NCBI RefSeq assembly: GCF_000717275.1 | Contig: NZ_JNYV01000003.1 | Location: 186,001 to 250,000, forward strand | DNA length: 64,000 bases | Direction: 5' to 3' | DNA from: Kitasatospora arboriphila | GTDB taxonomy: Bacteria > Actinomycetota > Actinomycetes > Mycobacteriales > Mycobacteriaceae | Part shown: one piece after another, positions 27,650-37,324 of the stretch | Numbering within the stretch: position 1 is the stretch's first letter | Layout of the letters: every line of letters starts with the position of its first letter | The notes under the pieces: generated by a model | What the model was told of the DNA's origin: nothing | Databases searched by the model: none | What the model saw: only the letters and a program-made list of their open reading frames with translations | Translations under genes and position numbers: made by a program

Positions 27650-28816
27650 TCACCTCACCCCGTCTAGCCGGCCCGACAGGACAACGAACCGTAGTGCGGC
27701 CCGCAGGCTCTTTGTGGTCGCTGCCCACGCCTTCTCTTCGTGTTCACACGCGGCCGCCTCCTCTTCGTCCTGGCGCTCGAGTGCGTCGTAAATCGAACTC
27801 CGCCAGGAGAATCGCTGCTCCTCGCATACCTTGATGTAGTGAAGAATGGCATCGCGGTCGAAGTCGCAGACCGCCGCGATCTCACGGGTTGTCAGCGGAC
27901 CGACATCGTCGTCATCGAGCTGAAGCAGGCACATGAGCCCCGCCGGCAGACTTTCGTCCGCGTCCTCGGCTGCCGAGCGGGCCTCAGTCACAACAGCAGC
28001 CACATCGCCGGAACCCTCGGTCAGAAACTCGAACCACTTCGTCATGGTTGACCGAAGTACCGCGTCCGTGAAGACGGTCGCATCCATCCGAATCGACACC
28101 CGGACGTACGAGTCGACAAGAACAAACTTGATGTCCGGCCACTTGCGAGAGAAGTCCATGATCGCTGCACTGGCGGCCGCCGAGTCATCCACATCGACAG
28201 CAAGATTCGTGAACATCTCGATGACGGGATCGTTCACGTCGACGCAGAGCCACGACGTCTCGTCGTTGACGGTGAAGGTGATGTCGCCGTCATCGTCCTT
28301 GTGCGGTGCGCTTCCCGTCATGCGTTCGAGGGAAGCATCGACAAGATCCTGAAGTTGCGTCTGGCCAGCGGGCTGAAATCCCGTGTGCTGAATGGGTTTG
28401 GCTGGCTGCTCTTCGACAGTCAGGAGAAAGCTCGGGTGAAGCACCTGCCACAGTTCCTGCATCACACCGGTGGCGGCCAAGACCACGCGCTCGGCCTCGT
28501 CCCGACTGCACTCGACTATGCACTCGTCCTCGCAGATCGAATCCCACTCAAGAGCCATGAGCAGAGATAGTTCGTCGTCGGACAACTCGCGCCCCTGGCC
28601 AAGAATCGTGGGGCTGAGGTGGCACCGCACTTCGTCGTCGTCGTTGATCGTGAAGACCGCGGCCGGGCCGGCGCCGTCGACCTCGCTGCTCGGTGCCGTC
28701 ACTCGCACCGATCCGTCGGCCTGCAGGCCGGTCAGGCAGGTTGTCAGCTCGTCACGAAACGCGGCCCATCCGTCGGAAACGGAAGCATCGAAGTCGAAGA
28801 TGTTGGACATGGTCAC
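27650..28816 (-). CDS. acidic YbjN/TY-Chap-like protein
   Basis: A 388-residue, strongly acidic cytoplasmic protein. It appears to contain repeated domains of about 130 residues: one starting FTINDDDEVRCHLSP and another starting FTVNDETSWLCVDVNDPV, each a short beta stretch followed by helices. This is the character of actinobacterial YbjN-like peptide-binding chaperone domains (TY-Chap), which often stand beside defence or toxin genes. The assignment is from overall pattern rather than a diagnostic motif. A C-terminal helical part (DRDAILHYIKVCEEQRF) is separate. It is the first gene of a two-gene unit with the Cys-rich protein. Confidence 0.5.
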   Translation of the reverse strand: MTMSNIFDFDASVSDGWAAFRDELTTCLTGLQADGSVRVTAPSSEVDGAGPAAVFTINDDDEVRCHLSPTILGQGRELSDDELSLLMALEWDSICEDECIVECSRDEAERVVLAATGVMQELWQVLHPSFLLTVEEQPAKPIQHTGFQPAGQTQLQDLVDASLERMTGSAPHKDDDGDITFTVNDETSWLCVDVNDPVIEMFTNLAVDVDDSAAASAAIMDFSRKWPDIKFVLVDSYVRVSIRMDATVFTDAVLRSTMTKWFEFLTEGSGDVAAVVTEARSAAEDADESLPAGLMCLLQLDDDDVGPLTTREIAAVCDFDRDAILHYIKVCEEQRFSWRSSIYDALERQDEEEAAACEHEEKAWAATTKSLRAALRFVVLSGRLDGVR

Positions 28817-29029
28817 CCCGCTCTCTTTTGTCTTGTCAGGGGAAGGGTAGCGAGGGGGTCTGACATTGCGAGGGTGCTGAACGAAGACTCGCTCGTGCGT
28901 TCGAAATTACATCAATGTACGTAGAAAGTGCCGTCTGGCAACGCAATTCAGTGTCGGAGGCCACCGCTAACTTTCGGTCCGTCGCAGATAGCCAACTTCC
29001 CGGCTGTCGACCAAGGAGAGATCGGATCA

Positions 29030-29293
29030 GTGATGGACACAATGGATGATGCGGTAGCCAGGGCCACCGTGCCGGCGTTGACCGAGCGTGAGATCGAGGT
29101 TCTGCGGGCCTGGCTGATGTGTGACACCAAAGAGGCCGCGGGGCGTTTGTTGTACGTCTCGGCTGCGACGGTTAACACCCACATTTCGCGGATCCGAGGC
29201 AAGTACGAAGCTGCCGGTCGACCCGCTGGCACCAAAGCGACGCTCCTGGCGCGGGCGCTTCAGGACGGACTGATCGACGTCGACACGTTGTGA
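29030..29293 (+). CDS. LuxR-type HTH regulator (DNA-binding domain only)
   Basis: A protein of about 87 residues consisting almost entirely of a LuxR/FixJ-type helix-turn-helix: LTEREIEVLRAWLMCDTKEA, then SAATVNTHISRIRGKYEAAG. No receiver or ligand domain is attached, so it would be a single-domain regulator. An open frame extends upstream to 28928, but AAGGAG at 29013-29018 points to GTG 29030 (or ATG 29033). It stands alone between minus-strand genes. Its targets are unknown. Confidence 0.7.
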   Translation: MMDTMDDAVARATVPALTEREIEVLRAWLMCDTKEAAGRLLYVSAATVNTHISRIRGKYEAAGRPAGTKATLLARALQDGLIDVDTL

Positions 29294-29531
29294 TCGTGCA
29301 GGGGTCCGGCAGCAGAGGGTCTCATCGGCTGCCTGCCTTACAGAGGTCCGCAGAAGAAGACGCCCGGTCTCCTGATTGAGGTACTGCGCGGCTTGCAGAT
29401 CCATGCAGATGACGTCGGGCACGACTCCCCACCTGCGGGTGTGGCCGAGGTCGTTCTGGGGGAGACAGGCGCCGGCGCGGGACCTATAAGTGTTGTAGTG
29501 ACGAATACATGGGCACCAGCCCTGACGTCGT

Positions 29532-30425
29532 TTACCGGTCCGCCGAGAACCTCACCGCCGCCCGAATCTGGGCCGCAATAGACCGCCCGGCACCAATTGG
29601 CCAGCGGTGCATCACGTACTCGGCTGCCTGGTCGACGCCGAGCTGACGGCTCGAATTGCCTGTGCGCAGCCAGAATTCGGTAGGCGCGTTCTTGGCCGGC
29701 CGGAGGTAGACGGGTCGTGGAGATGGCGGGCACGTGACCCGACAGACTTGTCGGTCACCGTGTTCGGTCGGAACTGATTTGATCGCGACCGCGACGACGG
29801 CTGCAGTGCTCTGACCCAACGTGGTGGTCAGCAGATCACGCAACCACAGCTCGAACCGGTCGGCGTCGGGGTGTTTGAGCGTTGCGAAGTCGGGGTCGAG
29901 TCCCAGCGGTGTGCCCTCGTCATCGACCCCGATGAGCAGCGTGCCGCCGTCGCCGTTCAGGAAAGCTGAGACGGTCTTGACGATGACCTGTTCCATCTTG
30001 GCGTCCTTCTCGCCAGAGCGGAGGTTGACCCGGGCAGTCGACTTGAACTCCACCCGGGCCGATTCACCGGCCGCCATCAACGCGGCCACAGACGCGTGTT
30101 CGGTCTTTTGAAAGTGCGCTGCCACAGCGGCATAAGCGACAACACACACGATAGAGCTGACAAGGCCGAGAACCACGGTAGTAGCGCTCCACACTTTCAG
30201 GTCGGGGTCTAGCGCACCAGCGATGAACAGTCCGAGCGCGGAGCCGAGGATCGAGAGAAACATCCCGGTAGTGGCATTCAACCGGGCCCGGCGTCGGACA
30301 AGCCAGCGCGCCACCGAACTGAATCCCCACGCAAGTATCAGCACGATCACCAACGCCACTGCGGTTGCCCACACGGGGACGGCGATGTGGAGAGTGGTGT
30401 CGATAGGCGCGTTGTCTTTCAGCAC
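29532..30425 (-). CDS. membrane-anchored Schlafen/AlbA_2 domain protein
   Basis: A 297-residue protein. It has a transmembrane helix at about residues 14-36 and two more at about 53-71 and 80-104. A cytoplasmic AlbA_2/Schlafen-type domain begins at ARVEFKSTARVNLR (E126, K128) and continues to AFLNGDGGTLLIGVDDEG (about 155-171), the nucleotide-binding signature of the family. Such domains bind nucleic acid or nucleotides and occur both in regulators and in defence proteins. The membrane anchor is a less common variant. A LuxR-type gene is upstream on the opposite strand and the DUF808 gene is upstream on the same strand. Confidence 0.75.
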   Translation of the reverse strand: MLKDNAPIDTTLHIAVPVWATAVALVIVLILAWGFSSVARWLVRRRARLNATTGMFLSILGSALGLFIAGALDPDLKVWSATTVVLGLVSSIVCVVAYAAVAAHFQKTEHASVAALMAAGESARVEFKSTARVNLRSGEKDAKMEQVIVKTVSAFLNGDGGTLLIGVDDEGTPLGLDPDFATLKHPDADRFELWLRDLLTTTLGQSTAAVVAVAIKSVPTEHGDRQVCRVTCPPSPRPVYLRPAKNAPTEFWLRTGNSSRQLGVDQAAEYVMHRWPIGAGRSIAAQIRAAVRFSADR

Positions 30426-30482
30426 GACGGACAGTATCCCGCGAGACGCGCCGCGGCATTGGTAGGACGCGAATGGCTCCGC

Positions 30483-31433
30483 CTAGTGCGCAGCCGCAAC
30501 CTTCTTCTTCCGTTTCGGAACCACGTGCATGATCGCCACAATGATCGCACCAACAATGAGTCCGATGATCGCAGAAGCAGCGGTACCAAGCACCCACGAC
30601 AGCACACCACCGAGCCAACCGTGGACCAGTTCTTCACCCCAGTGTTCGAGGTGATGAAGTTGATCTGCTGGCCAATGGAAACCGGCCTCGCCGATGTTGA
30701 TCAGCAGGATGTGTCCGCCCACCCACAGCATCGCGGCGATACCGACGACGGTGAGGATGCTCATCAGCTTGGGCATCGCTGCCACCAGCCCGCGGCCGAC
30801 CTTCTGGCTCACCGTGGAGTCGCGTTTGGCCAGCGCCAGGCCCAGGTCGTCCATCTTCACGATCAGGGCCACCACGCCGTAGACGAGCGCGGTGATGAGG
30901 AACGCCACGGCGATGAGGACCATCAGGCGGGTAAGGAAGGGTTCGTCCTCTACCGACGCCAGCGAGATGATCATGATTTCTGCCGAGAGGATCAGGTCGG
31001 TGCGGATGGCGCCGCTGACCATCGTCTTCTCGAAGTCGGGACCACGCTCGCTGGGCTCCACCACCTCCTCGTGATGCCCGGCAAACGCCTCGTAGACCTT
31101 CTCGGCCCCCTCGTAGCAGAGGAACGCGCCGCCGACGATCAGCAGATACGGCAGCGCCCCCGGCAGGAACTGGCTGAGGATCATCGCCACCGGGAGGATG
31201 ATCAGTAGCTTGTTGCGGATCGACCCGAGCGCGATCTTGCGGATGATCGGCAGCTCCCGGTCGGGGGTGAAGCCGTGCACGTAGCGGGGAGTCACCGCGG
31301 TGTCGTCCACCACCACGCCCGTCGCCTTCACGCTCGCCTTGCCGGCAGCGGCCGCGACGTCGTCGAGAGTCGCCGCAGCAGCCTTCGTGATCGCAGCAAC
31401 GTCATCGAGTAGAGCTACGAGACCACCAGCCAT
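30483..31433 (-). CDS. DUF808 (YedI-like) inner-membrane protein
   Basis: A 316-residue protein that begins MAGGLVALLDDVAAITKAAA, the typical DUF808/YedI start. It continues through multiple hydrophobic helices (IILPVAMILSQFLPGALPYL; MVLIAVAFLITALVYGVVAL; ILTVVGIAAMLWVGGHILLI; AASAIIGLIVGAIIVAIMHV). The length is normal for the family. The C-terminus is a short basic tail. The biochemical role of DUF808 proteins is not established. The AlbA_2 gene is 57 bp downstream on the same strand. Confidence 0.85.
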   Translation of the reverse strand: MAGGLVALLDDVAAITKAAAATLDDVAAAAGKASVKATGVVVDDTAVTPRYVHGFTPDRELPIIRKIALGSIRNKLLIILPVAMILSQFLPGALPYLLIVGGAFLCYEGAEKVYEAFAGHHEEVVEPSERGPDFEKTMVSGAIRTDLILSAEIMIISLASVEDEPFLTRLMVLIAVAFLITALVYGVVALIVKMDDLGLALAKRDSTVSQKVGRGLVAAMPKLMSILTVVGIAAMLWVGGHILLINIGEAGFHWPADQLHHLEHWGEELVHGWLGGVLSWVLGTAASAIIGLIVGAIIVAIMHVVPKRKKKVAAAH

Positions 31434-31705
31434 GGCAGACGCCTCCTCAGGTCATCGGTTCAGTTGAGAACAATACGTCGTGGCCGGACCCAGTTCTGTC
31501 CGAAGACGCAGGTGACCCCGCGCTGCTCGTCAGAACATCGACCGCGATGCCTCACCTCACGGAGTCTGCTTTCCCTGCGGCGGTCCATCACGGTCCGATG
31601 CCACATGCTGCTGTACCCCAGCTCACCGATGTGAAACGGACATGCGCTGGTGCCCGTGAACCGCTGCTCCGCAGTCACCCGAATGACAACGTCTTACTGT
31701 GGAGG

Positions 31706-33055
31706 TCAGCGGCCGTCCTTCGCGAACTCGTTGATCAGCGACCGGGCGGTGACGATCCCTGACTCGATGGCCCCGTCCACCACCACGCCGTTCCATGCGC
31801 GGGCGAAGTCGGCGCCGGCGAATCTCAGCCGAGAGTCGCTCGACAGGAAGTTGCTCCATCCGTCGAAGAACTGTCCCGACCGCAACGTCGCCCAGGTCTG
31901 ACCGGACCACTTGTCCGCCACCCAGTCGTGGCCTCCGCAGTCGAGCACCGTCAGATCGTCGCGCCACACGTTGAGGGCCTTCTGCGCCGAGTCCACGTCC
32001 TGGAGGTCGATGGCGTTGTGGTCGGATCCGAAGCCCACCAGGATGGTGGTGTCCTCGTCGTCGAGGAAGTACTCGCTGCGTAGTAGCGAGATCGGGTTGT
32101 CGCCGGGCGCGCCCGCGATGATCGAATGCCGTCCGGCCACCTTGATCCAGATCTTGAACCCCACCGAGTTGGTGCCCTCGTCGATCACCTTCTGCTGACC
32201 GGTCGACAGCGGCGGATCGAACTCGATGTTCGAGAGGGCGCCGATGGGGGCGGTGACGATCACCGCGTCGGCACGTTCGATGGTTCCGTTCGCCAGCTCG
32301 ACTTCCGCGGCTGCTGGTGAATGGGTGATGCGGTGGACGGGGGTGTCGAGGAGGATGTCCCCGCGCACGTCGCCGGCAATGGATTCGTAGAGGCCACGCA
32401 TGCCCTCGACAAGTTTGAACCGCAGCGTCTGCTCATCCATCAGCGAGCTCCGGTGATCGCTCAGCGCAGCCCAGTGTTTGGCCATCAGCGGCGACGCGGT
32501 CGCTGTCGAACCCTGATATCCCGCCGACCAGTAGGCATCGGCGATGTCGATCTCCGCCTTGCTGAAGTCGCCGTCGCGTAGACAGTCGAGCACGCTGCCG
32601 CTGTCGGCGCGCAGGAATCGCTCCCGCACTTCCGGATCGGTATCGGGATCGTCGAGGATGCCCAGCGGCTCATGCGGATTCGGGAAGAACTCGCGCGAAC
32701 CCTCGAAGATCTTCTCCTGCACGCGGGTCAGTGCGGTGTCGAGGTCGTGCTCGGTGCCGTGGTGAACGGTTCCGCCGCTCACCCAGTAGGCATCGTCGAT
32801 GTCGGGGCTGGGGTAGATCTTCTGCCCGTACCGCGTGATCTCGGTCCACACAAACGGCTGCATCCAGTGCACCCACGTCGCGCCCATCTCCAGGGTGTGC
32901 CCGCCCAGGCGCTCGTCGGTCCAGGCGCGTCCACCGATGCGGTCCCGGGCTTCCAGGATCTTCACGGTGTGTCCGGCGGCTTCGAGTTCGCGAGCGGCGA
33001 TCAGGCCGGAGAATCCCGCTCCGACGATGAGAATGGTGCGTTTGGTCGGGGACAT
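31706..33055 (-). CDS. flavin monoamine oxidase
   Basis: A 449-residue FAD-dependent amine oxidase that turns a primary amine into an aldehyde, ammonia and hydrogen peroxide. The dinucleotide-binding loop is [20 protein letters not shown] (GAGFSG 12-17), then [14 protein letters not shown], and the C-terminal FAD-contact region has [20 protein letters not shown]. There is no signal peptide, so it is cytoplasmic. It follows the APC permease by 34 bp, so both are one operon under the operator at 34583-34600. The nearby aldehyde dehydrogenase would oxidise the product. The exact amine (putrescine, tyramine or another) cannot be told from the sequence. Confidence 0.85.
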   Translation of the reverse strand: MSPTKRTILIVGAGFSGLIAARELEAAGHTVKILEARDRIGGRAWTDERLGGHTLEMGATWVHWMQPFVWTEITRYGQKIYPSPDIDDAYWVSGGTVHHGTEHDLDTALTRVQEKIFEGSREFFPNPHEPLGILDDPDTDPEVRERFLRADSGSVLDCLRDGDFSKAEIDIADAYWSAGYQGSTATASPLMAKHWAALSDHRSSLMDEQTLRFKLVEGMRGLYESIAGDVRGDILLDTPVHRITHSPAAAEVELANGTIERADAVIVTAPIGALSNIEFDPPLSTGQQKVIDEGTNSVGFKIWIKVAGRHSIIAGAPGDNPISLLRSEYFLDDEDTTILVGFGSDHNAIDLQDVDSAQKALNVWRDDLTVLDCGGHDWVADKWSGQTWATLRSGQFFDGWSNFLSSDSRLRFAGADFARAWNGVVVDGAIESGIVTARSLINEFAKDGR

Positions 33056-33089
33056 ACGTCCTCCTGTCGTGTCAGGTGTTGCTTGGGAG

Positions 33090-34523
33090 TTATGGAGTGG
33101 TCGGGGTGCGGTCCCGCGAGCGGATCACGAAATGTCCGACCACTGATGCCACGATGAACGTGGCGGCGATGATCGCGAGGAAGACGTTGGCCAAGACCTG
33201 CGAGCCGCCGATGAGGGTAGTGAAGTTCGCGATGACAAGAGCGGTGATGGCGCACAAGCCGAGGCCGCCGAGTACCGGAGCGATCTTGGTGTGCCACAAC
33301 CGGTTGTCCACACCGGAGCGGGCGAAGAAGATCACGATTGCAATGCTGGTGAGCACCATGACAACCAGCATCGCGACCGTCGCGACGCCCGCCATCCAGG
33401 TGAACAGCTCGAGCACCGGGTCGGCTCCGGCCAACGCGAAGATCCCGACGAGGATGAAAGCGCTCGCGGTCTGCACGAGGGAACCGACGTGAGGCGAACC
33501 GTGTCGGGTGTGCACCGCCGACAGTCCACGCGGGGCGAAACCGCTGCGCGACAATGCATGTGAGTAGCGTGAGATCGCATTGTGGAAGGCCAGCAGTGCG
33601 GCGAACAGACTCGTTACCAACATGACCATCATGACGTCGGAAGTCACGCTGCCGAGGTACTCCGTGGTGGCGATGAAAGTCAGATCGGCGGTGTTCTCCA
33701 GCGCGACGGCTTGCACGTTGTTGGATCCGAAGGCCAGCACGATCGCCCAACTGGCCACCGCATACAGAACGCCGATGGTGATCACAGCAACGTACGTGGC
33801 AATCGGCACCGTCCGGCGCGGATTCTTCGTCTCCTCGCCGTAGATGGCTGTCGCCTCAAAGCCGATGAAAGAGCCGATGGCAAACATCAATGCGATGCCT
33901 GGCGAGCCTTCCATGAAACTCGAAGGGCTGAAGGACGATACGTCGATACCCTCGGCGCCGCCCTGCCCGAGAATCGACGCCGACAACACGACGATGAGCG
34001 CGATCTCGGCAATCAGCAGAACGCCGAGCACCTTGGCGCCCAGGTTGATGCTTCGGTAGCCGAGCACCGCGACCAGCGCCATCAGCGCGAACGCCCACAC
34101 CCACCACGGCAGGTCCGGACCGCCGAACCGTTCCATGACTGCGTCCACTGTGGATGCAGCCAGACCGTAGATCGCGGCTTGGATGGTGGTGTAGGCGAGC
34201 AGGGCAAGCGCTGCCGCGCCGAGGCCGGGGGAGCGGCCCAGCCCCTTGGTGACGTAGGCGTAGAAGGCGCCTGTTTCGGTGACCGAGCTGCTCATCGTCG
34301 CGTATCCGACGCTGAAGACCAGGAGAACCGCGGCGGCGACGATGTAAGTCAGGGGAGCGCCGGCACCGTTACCCAGCGCGATCATGACGGGGAGTGAACC
34401 CGCCACGGCGGTGAGAGGTGCCGCGGCCGCGATGACCAAGAAGACGATCCCGGACACCCCGATAGAGCCGCGAAGTCTGTGGGTAGGAGCAGAAGTCGAC
34501 TGCGAGACTGCTTGTTCGACCAT
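33090..34523 (-). CDS. APC-family amine/amino acid permease
   Basis: A 477-residue protein with about 12 transmembrane segments, including the APC-type start [20 protein letters not shown] and [20 protein letters not shown], the conserved loop after TM6. It imports amines or amino acids by proton symport or exchange. It is the first gene of an operon with flavin monoamine oxidase, which suggests that the substrate is the amine to be oxidised. The promoter region carries the inverted repeat shared with the aldehyde dehydrogenase gene, so it is likely repressed by the divergent TetR regulator and induced by substrate. Confidence 0.85.
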   Translation of the reverse strand: MVEQAVSQSTSAPTHRLRGSIGVSGIVFLVIAAAAPLTAVAGSLPVMIALGNGAGAPLTYIVAAAVLLVFSVGYATMSSSVTETGAFYAYVTKGLGRSPGLGAAALALLAYTTIQAAIYGLAASTVDAVMERFGGPDLPWWVWAFALMALVAVLGYRSINLGAKVLGVLLIAEIALIVVLSASILGQGGAEGIDVSSFSPSSFMEGSPGIALMFAIGSFIGFEATAIYGEETKNPRRTVPIATYVAVITIGVLYAVASWAIVLAFGSNNVQAVALENTADLTFIATTEYLGSVTSDVMMVMLVTSLFAALLAFHNAISRYSHALSRSGFAPRGLSAVHTRHGSPHVGSLVQTASAFILVGIFALAGADPVLELFTWMAGVATVAMLVVMVLTSIAIVIFFARSGVDNRLWHTKIAPVLGGLGLCAITALVIANFTTLIGGSQVLANVFLAIIAATFIVASVVGHFVIRSRDRTPTTP

Positions 34524-34582
34524 GATGGACCTTTCTCTGGCGCCCCGCGGGATGCTGATAGCACCGGTGCTGATGGGCTGTA

Positions 34583-34600
34583 ATTCTACGAGTGTAGAAT
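34583..34600. promoter_or_regulatory. predicted TetR operator 1
   Basis: ATTCTAC-N4-GTAGAAT, two perfect 7-bp arms, in the intergenic region between the permease operon and the TetR gene. On the permease strand its downstream arm contains TAGAAT, which may be the -10 box, with GTCACA 17 bp upstream as a possible -35. The same arrangement recurs at 36870-36887. Confidence 0.75.
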
Positions 34601-34740
34601 CATGATGTGACGAACGCTACACCGCGTTTGCGTGTTGTGCAGGGTTGTCGGGGTGCAGGAATCTTTACTTCGATGTCCTCGGCGGGCATGAAGCAGTGGA
34701 GGCGGTTGATACTGTCGCACCGTCGAATGAAGGAGTGCGG

Positions 34741-35319
34741 GTGCCGAAGCTGGTGGACCACGTCGAGAGGCGTCGAGCGATCATTGCCGCCGCGTGGCGG
34801 ATCATTGCCGACCGCGGAATCGACGGCATCAACATGCGTGACCTTGCCACCGAGGCCGGATACACGAACGGCGCTCTGAGTCATTACTTTTCGGGTAAAG
34901 ACGAGATCCTCCGCACGGCCTTCGACTACGTCATCGAATCGACCAACGAGCGGATCGAGCGGTCGATTGATCGCCGAAGCGGTCGGAAGGCACTGCGCCG
35001 CATGTGCTTCGAGATCATGCCCCTGACCGACGAGGCAAAACTGGAAGCGCGCATCGCGGTCTCCCTGTGGCAACGGGCAATCACCGACCCTCAGATGGTG
35101 GCGGTCAACAACACTGCGGTGGCCGCCTGGAAGGTCCGGCTCGCCGAGTTGTGGCGGGAGGCCATCACCGCCGGCGACTTGCCCGACCGCGACGTCGAGG
35201 TCGGGGTGGAGGCTCTGATGACCATGATGATCGGTCTGCAGGTCACTGCGGCTCTGGGCCCCGACGGGCTGACACGCAAGGCGCAACTGGCGATGCTCGA
35301 CTCCGTCCTGGGCGGATAG
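34741..35319 (+). CDS. TetR-family regulator of amine catabolism
   Basis: A 192-residue repressor. The N-terminal HTH reads RRRAIIAAAWRIIADRGIDG, then NMRDLATEAGYTNGALSHYF, which is diagnostic for TetR. The C-terminal helical domain should bind the inducer. GTG 34741 is chosen because AAGGAG lies 5 bp upstream and the product then starts VPKLVDHVERRR, as in relatives; longer in-frame starts reach back to 34645. It is divergent from the permease-oxidase operon and convergent with the dehydrogenase, and both targets carry the same inverted repeat, so it probably controls all of them and itself. Confidence 0.85.
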   Translation: MPKLVDHVERRRAIIAAAWRIIADRGIDGINMRDLATEAGYTNGALSHYFSGKDEILRTAFDYVIESTNERIERSIDRRSGRKALRRMCFEIMPLTDEAKLEARIAVSLWQRAITDPQMVAVNNTAVAAWKVRLAELWREAITAGDLPDRDVEVGVEALMTMMIGLQVTAALGPDGLTRKAQLAMLDSVLGG

Positions 35320-35338
35320 CCGTAGAGACGAACTGGAA

Positions 35339-35378
35339 TCGCGATGGTGGCAGTCGAGGTAACCCGCCACCATCGCGA
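35339..35378. terminator. bidirectional hairpin terminator
   Basis: A perfect 13-bp inverted repeat (TCGCGATGGTGGC at 35339-35351, complement at 35366-35378) with a 14-nt loop, placed exactly between the stops of the convergent TetR and aldehyde dehydrogenase genes. There is no T-run, as is common in actinobacteria. Confidence 0.7.
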
Positions 35379-35381
35379 GGT

Positions 35382-36836
35382 TCACAGGATGACCGTGATC
35401 GTCTTGGGTTCGGTGTACGAGAGGATGCCCTCGTAGCCCAATTCGCGTCCCACTCCACTGGCTTTGACTCCGCCCCAGGGGAGTTGGGGAGCCAGCGGTG
35501 ACCATCCGTTGACGCCGATCGCGCCGGCGTCGATTCGCGCTGAAATGCTGTGCGCGCGAGTGACATCGCTGGTCCACACGGTGGCCGACAGTCCGTACTG
35601 GTTGTCATTGGCCATGGCGACGGCCTCGTCGTCGGAATCGAACGGGATCACAACGCCCACTGGGCCGAAGATCTCCTCGCGGGCAACGGACATCTCGTTG
35701 TTGCCGGTCATCACGGTCGGGGTGACGAAGAAGCCAGGTCCGTCCGGTGCAGTGCCACCGGTGATGACGTCGGCACCTTCGTCCGCGCCCTTGCGCATGT
35801 AGCCGAGCACCCGATCGCGCTGGCGCGCGTTCACCAAGGGCCCCATGGTGGTGGCCGAATCGAAGGGGTCACCGACGTTCTGCGCCTCCGCGGCTCCCTT
35901 CAAGCCATCGAGCACAGCCTCGTACACCTTGCGGTGAACGATGATTCGTGTGCCCGCGGCGCACACCTCACCCTGGTTGAAGAACAGGCCCATCGCCGAA
36001 CCCTGAATCGCCGCTTCGAGGTTGGCGTCGTCGAAGATGATCTGAGGTGCTTTGCCGCCGAGTTCGAGCGCCGTGCGTTTGAAGTTCACGGCCGAGTTCT
36101 GCAGGATGCTCCTGCCCACCTCGGTGGAACCGGTGAAGGAGATCTTCTGGATCCGGGGATGTCGGGCAAGTGCCTCGCCCGCTACCTTGCCTGCGCCGGT
36201 CAGCACGTTGACGGTGCCTGGAGGAAATCCGGCCTCGTCGATGAGTTCGGCCAACCGGAGGATCGACAACGACGCGTCTTCGGATGGCTTGATGATGACG
36301 GCGTTGCCGCAGGCCAGCGCGGGAGCGAGCTTCCAACCCAGGATCATTAAGGGTGCGTTCCACGGCACGATGGCCGCGACCACACCGAGCGGATCACGGC
36401 GGGTGTAGGCGTGTGTGGGTACCGGTCCACCGAGGTAGCCGTCGGTGGCGATGAGCTCGCCGTTGATCTTGTCGGCCCACCCGGCGTAATAGCGAAGCGT
36501 GGCCACGAAATTTGGGATCATCAGTGCCGCGCCCATGCCGACCGGCCGGCCCATGTCGAGGGACTCCAACGCAGCCAGTTGGTCGAGATCACGCTCGACC
36601 AGGTCGGCCAGCTTGTGCAGCATCGCTCCTTTGCGCGAGGGCGCGAGCGCACCCCAGTCGCCGCGGTAGGCGGAGGTCGCCGCGGCCACCGCAGCGTCTA
36701 CATCATCGGGGCCGGCGGCGGCGAGTTCGGCCAGTGGTCGCCCGGTTGCGGGGTTCATGGTGGTGAAGGTGTCGCCGGCGTCTCGCCATTCCCCGCCGAT
36801 GAACAGACCGGTGTGCAGGTTCGAAATATCGATCAT
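35382..36836 (-). CDS. NAD(P)-dependent aldehyde dehydrogenase
   Basis: A 484-residue enzyme of normal length that oxidises an aldehyde to the acid. The catalytic residues are visible: N160 in VPWNAPLMI, E258 in ALELGGKAPQ and the nucleophile C292 in NQGEVCAAGTR. The cofactor region has KPSEDASLS and SFTGSTEVG. It is most likely the second step after the flavin monoamine oxidase, for example aminobutyraldehyde to GABA in putrescine breakdown, or phenylacetaldehyde oxidation. The gene has its own promoter with the shared operator at 36870-36887, 34 bp before the start. It ends against the TetR gene at a strong hairpin. Confidence 0.88.
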   Translation of the reverse strand: MIDISNLHTGLFIGGEWRDAGDTFTTMNPATGRPLAELAAAGPDDVDAAVAAATSAYRGDWGALAPSRKGAMLHKLADLVERDLDQLAALESLDMGRPVGMGAALMIPNFVATLRYYAGWADKINGELIATDGYLGGPVPTHAYTRRDPLGVVAAIVPWNAPLMILGWKLAPALACGNAVIIKPSEDASLSILRLAELIDEAGFPPGTVNVLTGAGKVAGEALARHPRIQKISFTGSTEVGRSILQNSAVNFKRTALELGGKAPQIIFDDANLEAAIQGSAMGLFFNQGEVCAAGTRIIVHRKVYEAVLDGLKGAAEAQNVGDPFDSATTMGPLVNARQRDRVLGYMRKGADEGADVITGGTAPDGPGFFVTPTVMTGNNEMSVAREEIFGPVGVVIPFDSDDEAVAMANDNQYGLSATVWTSDVTRAHSISARIDAGAIGVNGWSPLAPQLPWGGVKASGVGRELGYEGILSYTEPKTITVIL

Positions 36837-36869
36837 GGTCGAGGTGCTCCTGAGGCTGAGGGCGCTGTA

Positions 36870-36887
36870 GTTCTACGTGTGTAGAAC
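36870..36887. promoter_or_regulatory. predicted TetR operator 2
   Basis: GTTCTAC-N4-GTAGAAC, two perfect 7-bp arms with the same inner TTCTAC/GTAGAA as operator 1. It lies 34 bp upstream of the aldehyde dehydrogenase start. A second shared block, TGTGACGNACGCTAC (36895-36909 here, 34606-34620 at operator 1), lies just beyond and may be the -35 side of the promoter. Confidence 0.75.
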
Positions 36888-36984
36888 CATCGGGTGTGAC
36901 GTACGCTACTCCTTGATCGGTCCCTCGGGAAGATATGTGGTGTGAAGGAACCTTTACCTGGGGTGTGTGGCCGTCGGTGTTCGC

Positions 36985-37195
36985 TCGGGGTTCTGGTGGG
37001 TGCGCGGTCTGTAGTGGGAGCGGCTGCGGGTTTGGTGAGCGGGGTTTGGGGGCGGCTCGCGGTTCTGGCGGATGCTCGGTCTGTAGCGCGCGCCTCTACG
37101 GGTTTGGCGTGCGGGGCGGGAGGCTCGCTCGGGGTACCGGCCGACGCTCGGTCTGTAGCGCGAGCGGCTCCGTGTTTTGCGCGCGAGATTTGGGG
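36985..37195. repeat. 72-bp imperfect tandem repeat, about three copies
   Basis: The core GGTCTGTAG occurs at 37006, 37078 and 37150, exactly 72 bp apart, each preceded by a GTNCTGGYGG-like and GCTC element and followed by a GC-rich GCG..GGTTT segment. The copies have diverged. 72 is a multiple of three, so the frames through it stay open, but their Gly/Arg/Ala-rich products look non-coding. It lies between the aldehyde dehydrogenase promoter and the DUF6745 gene. Confidence 0.75.
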
Positions 37196-37324
37196 GTTGA
37201 GATCCACGGACGACCTGAAACACATTGTCCAGAAACAATTTTGCGGCTACCTCTTGCCAACTCACGCTCCGAGTGTCACTCTGGGAAACATGACTACAGG
37301 AAAGGCGGATCCCGCCACCGTCGC

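Noticed and set aside
36985..37195. Regularly spaced 72-bp repeats as a CRISPR array
   Set aside because: The repeat core is only 9 bp, units are directly joined without unique spacers, and there are no cas genes.
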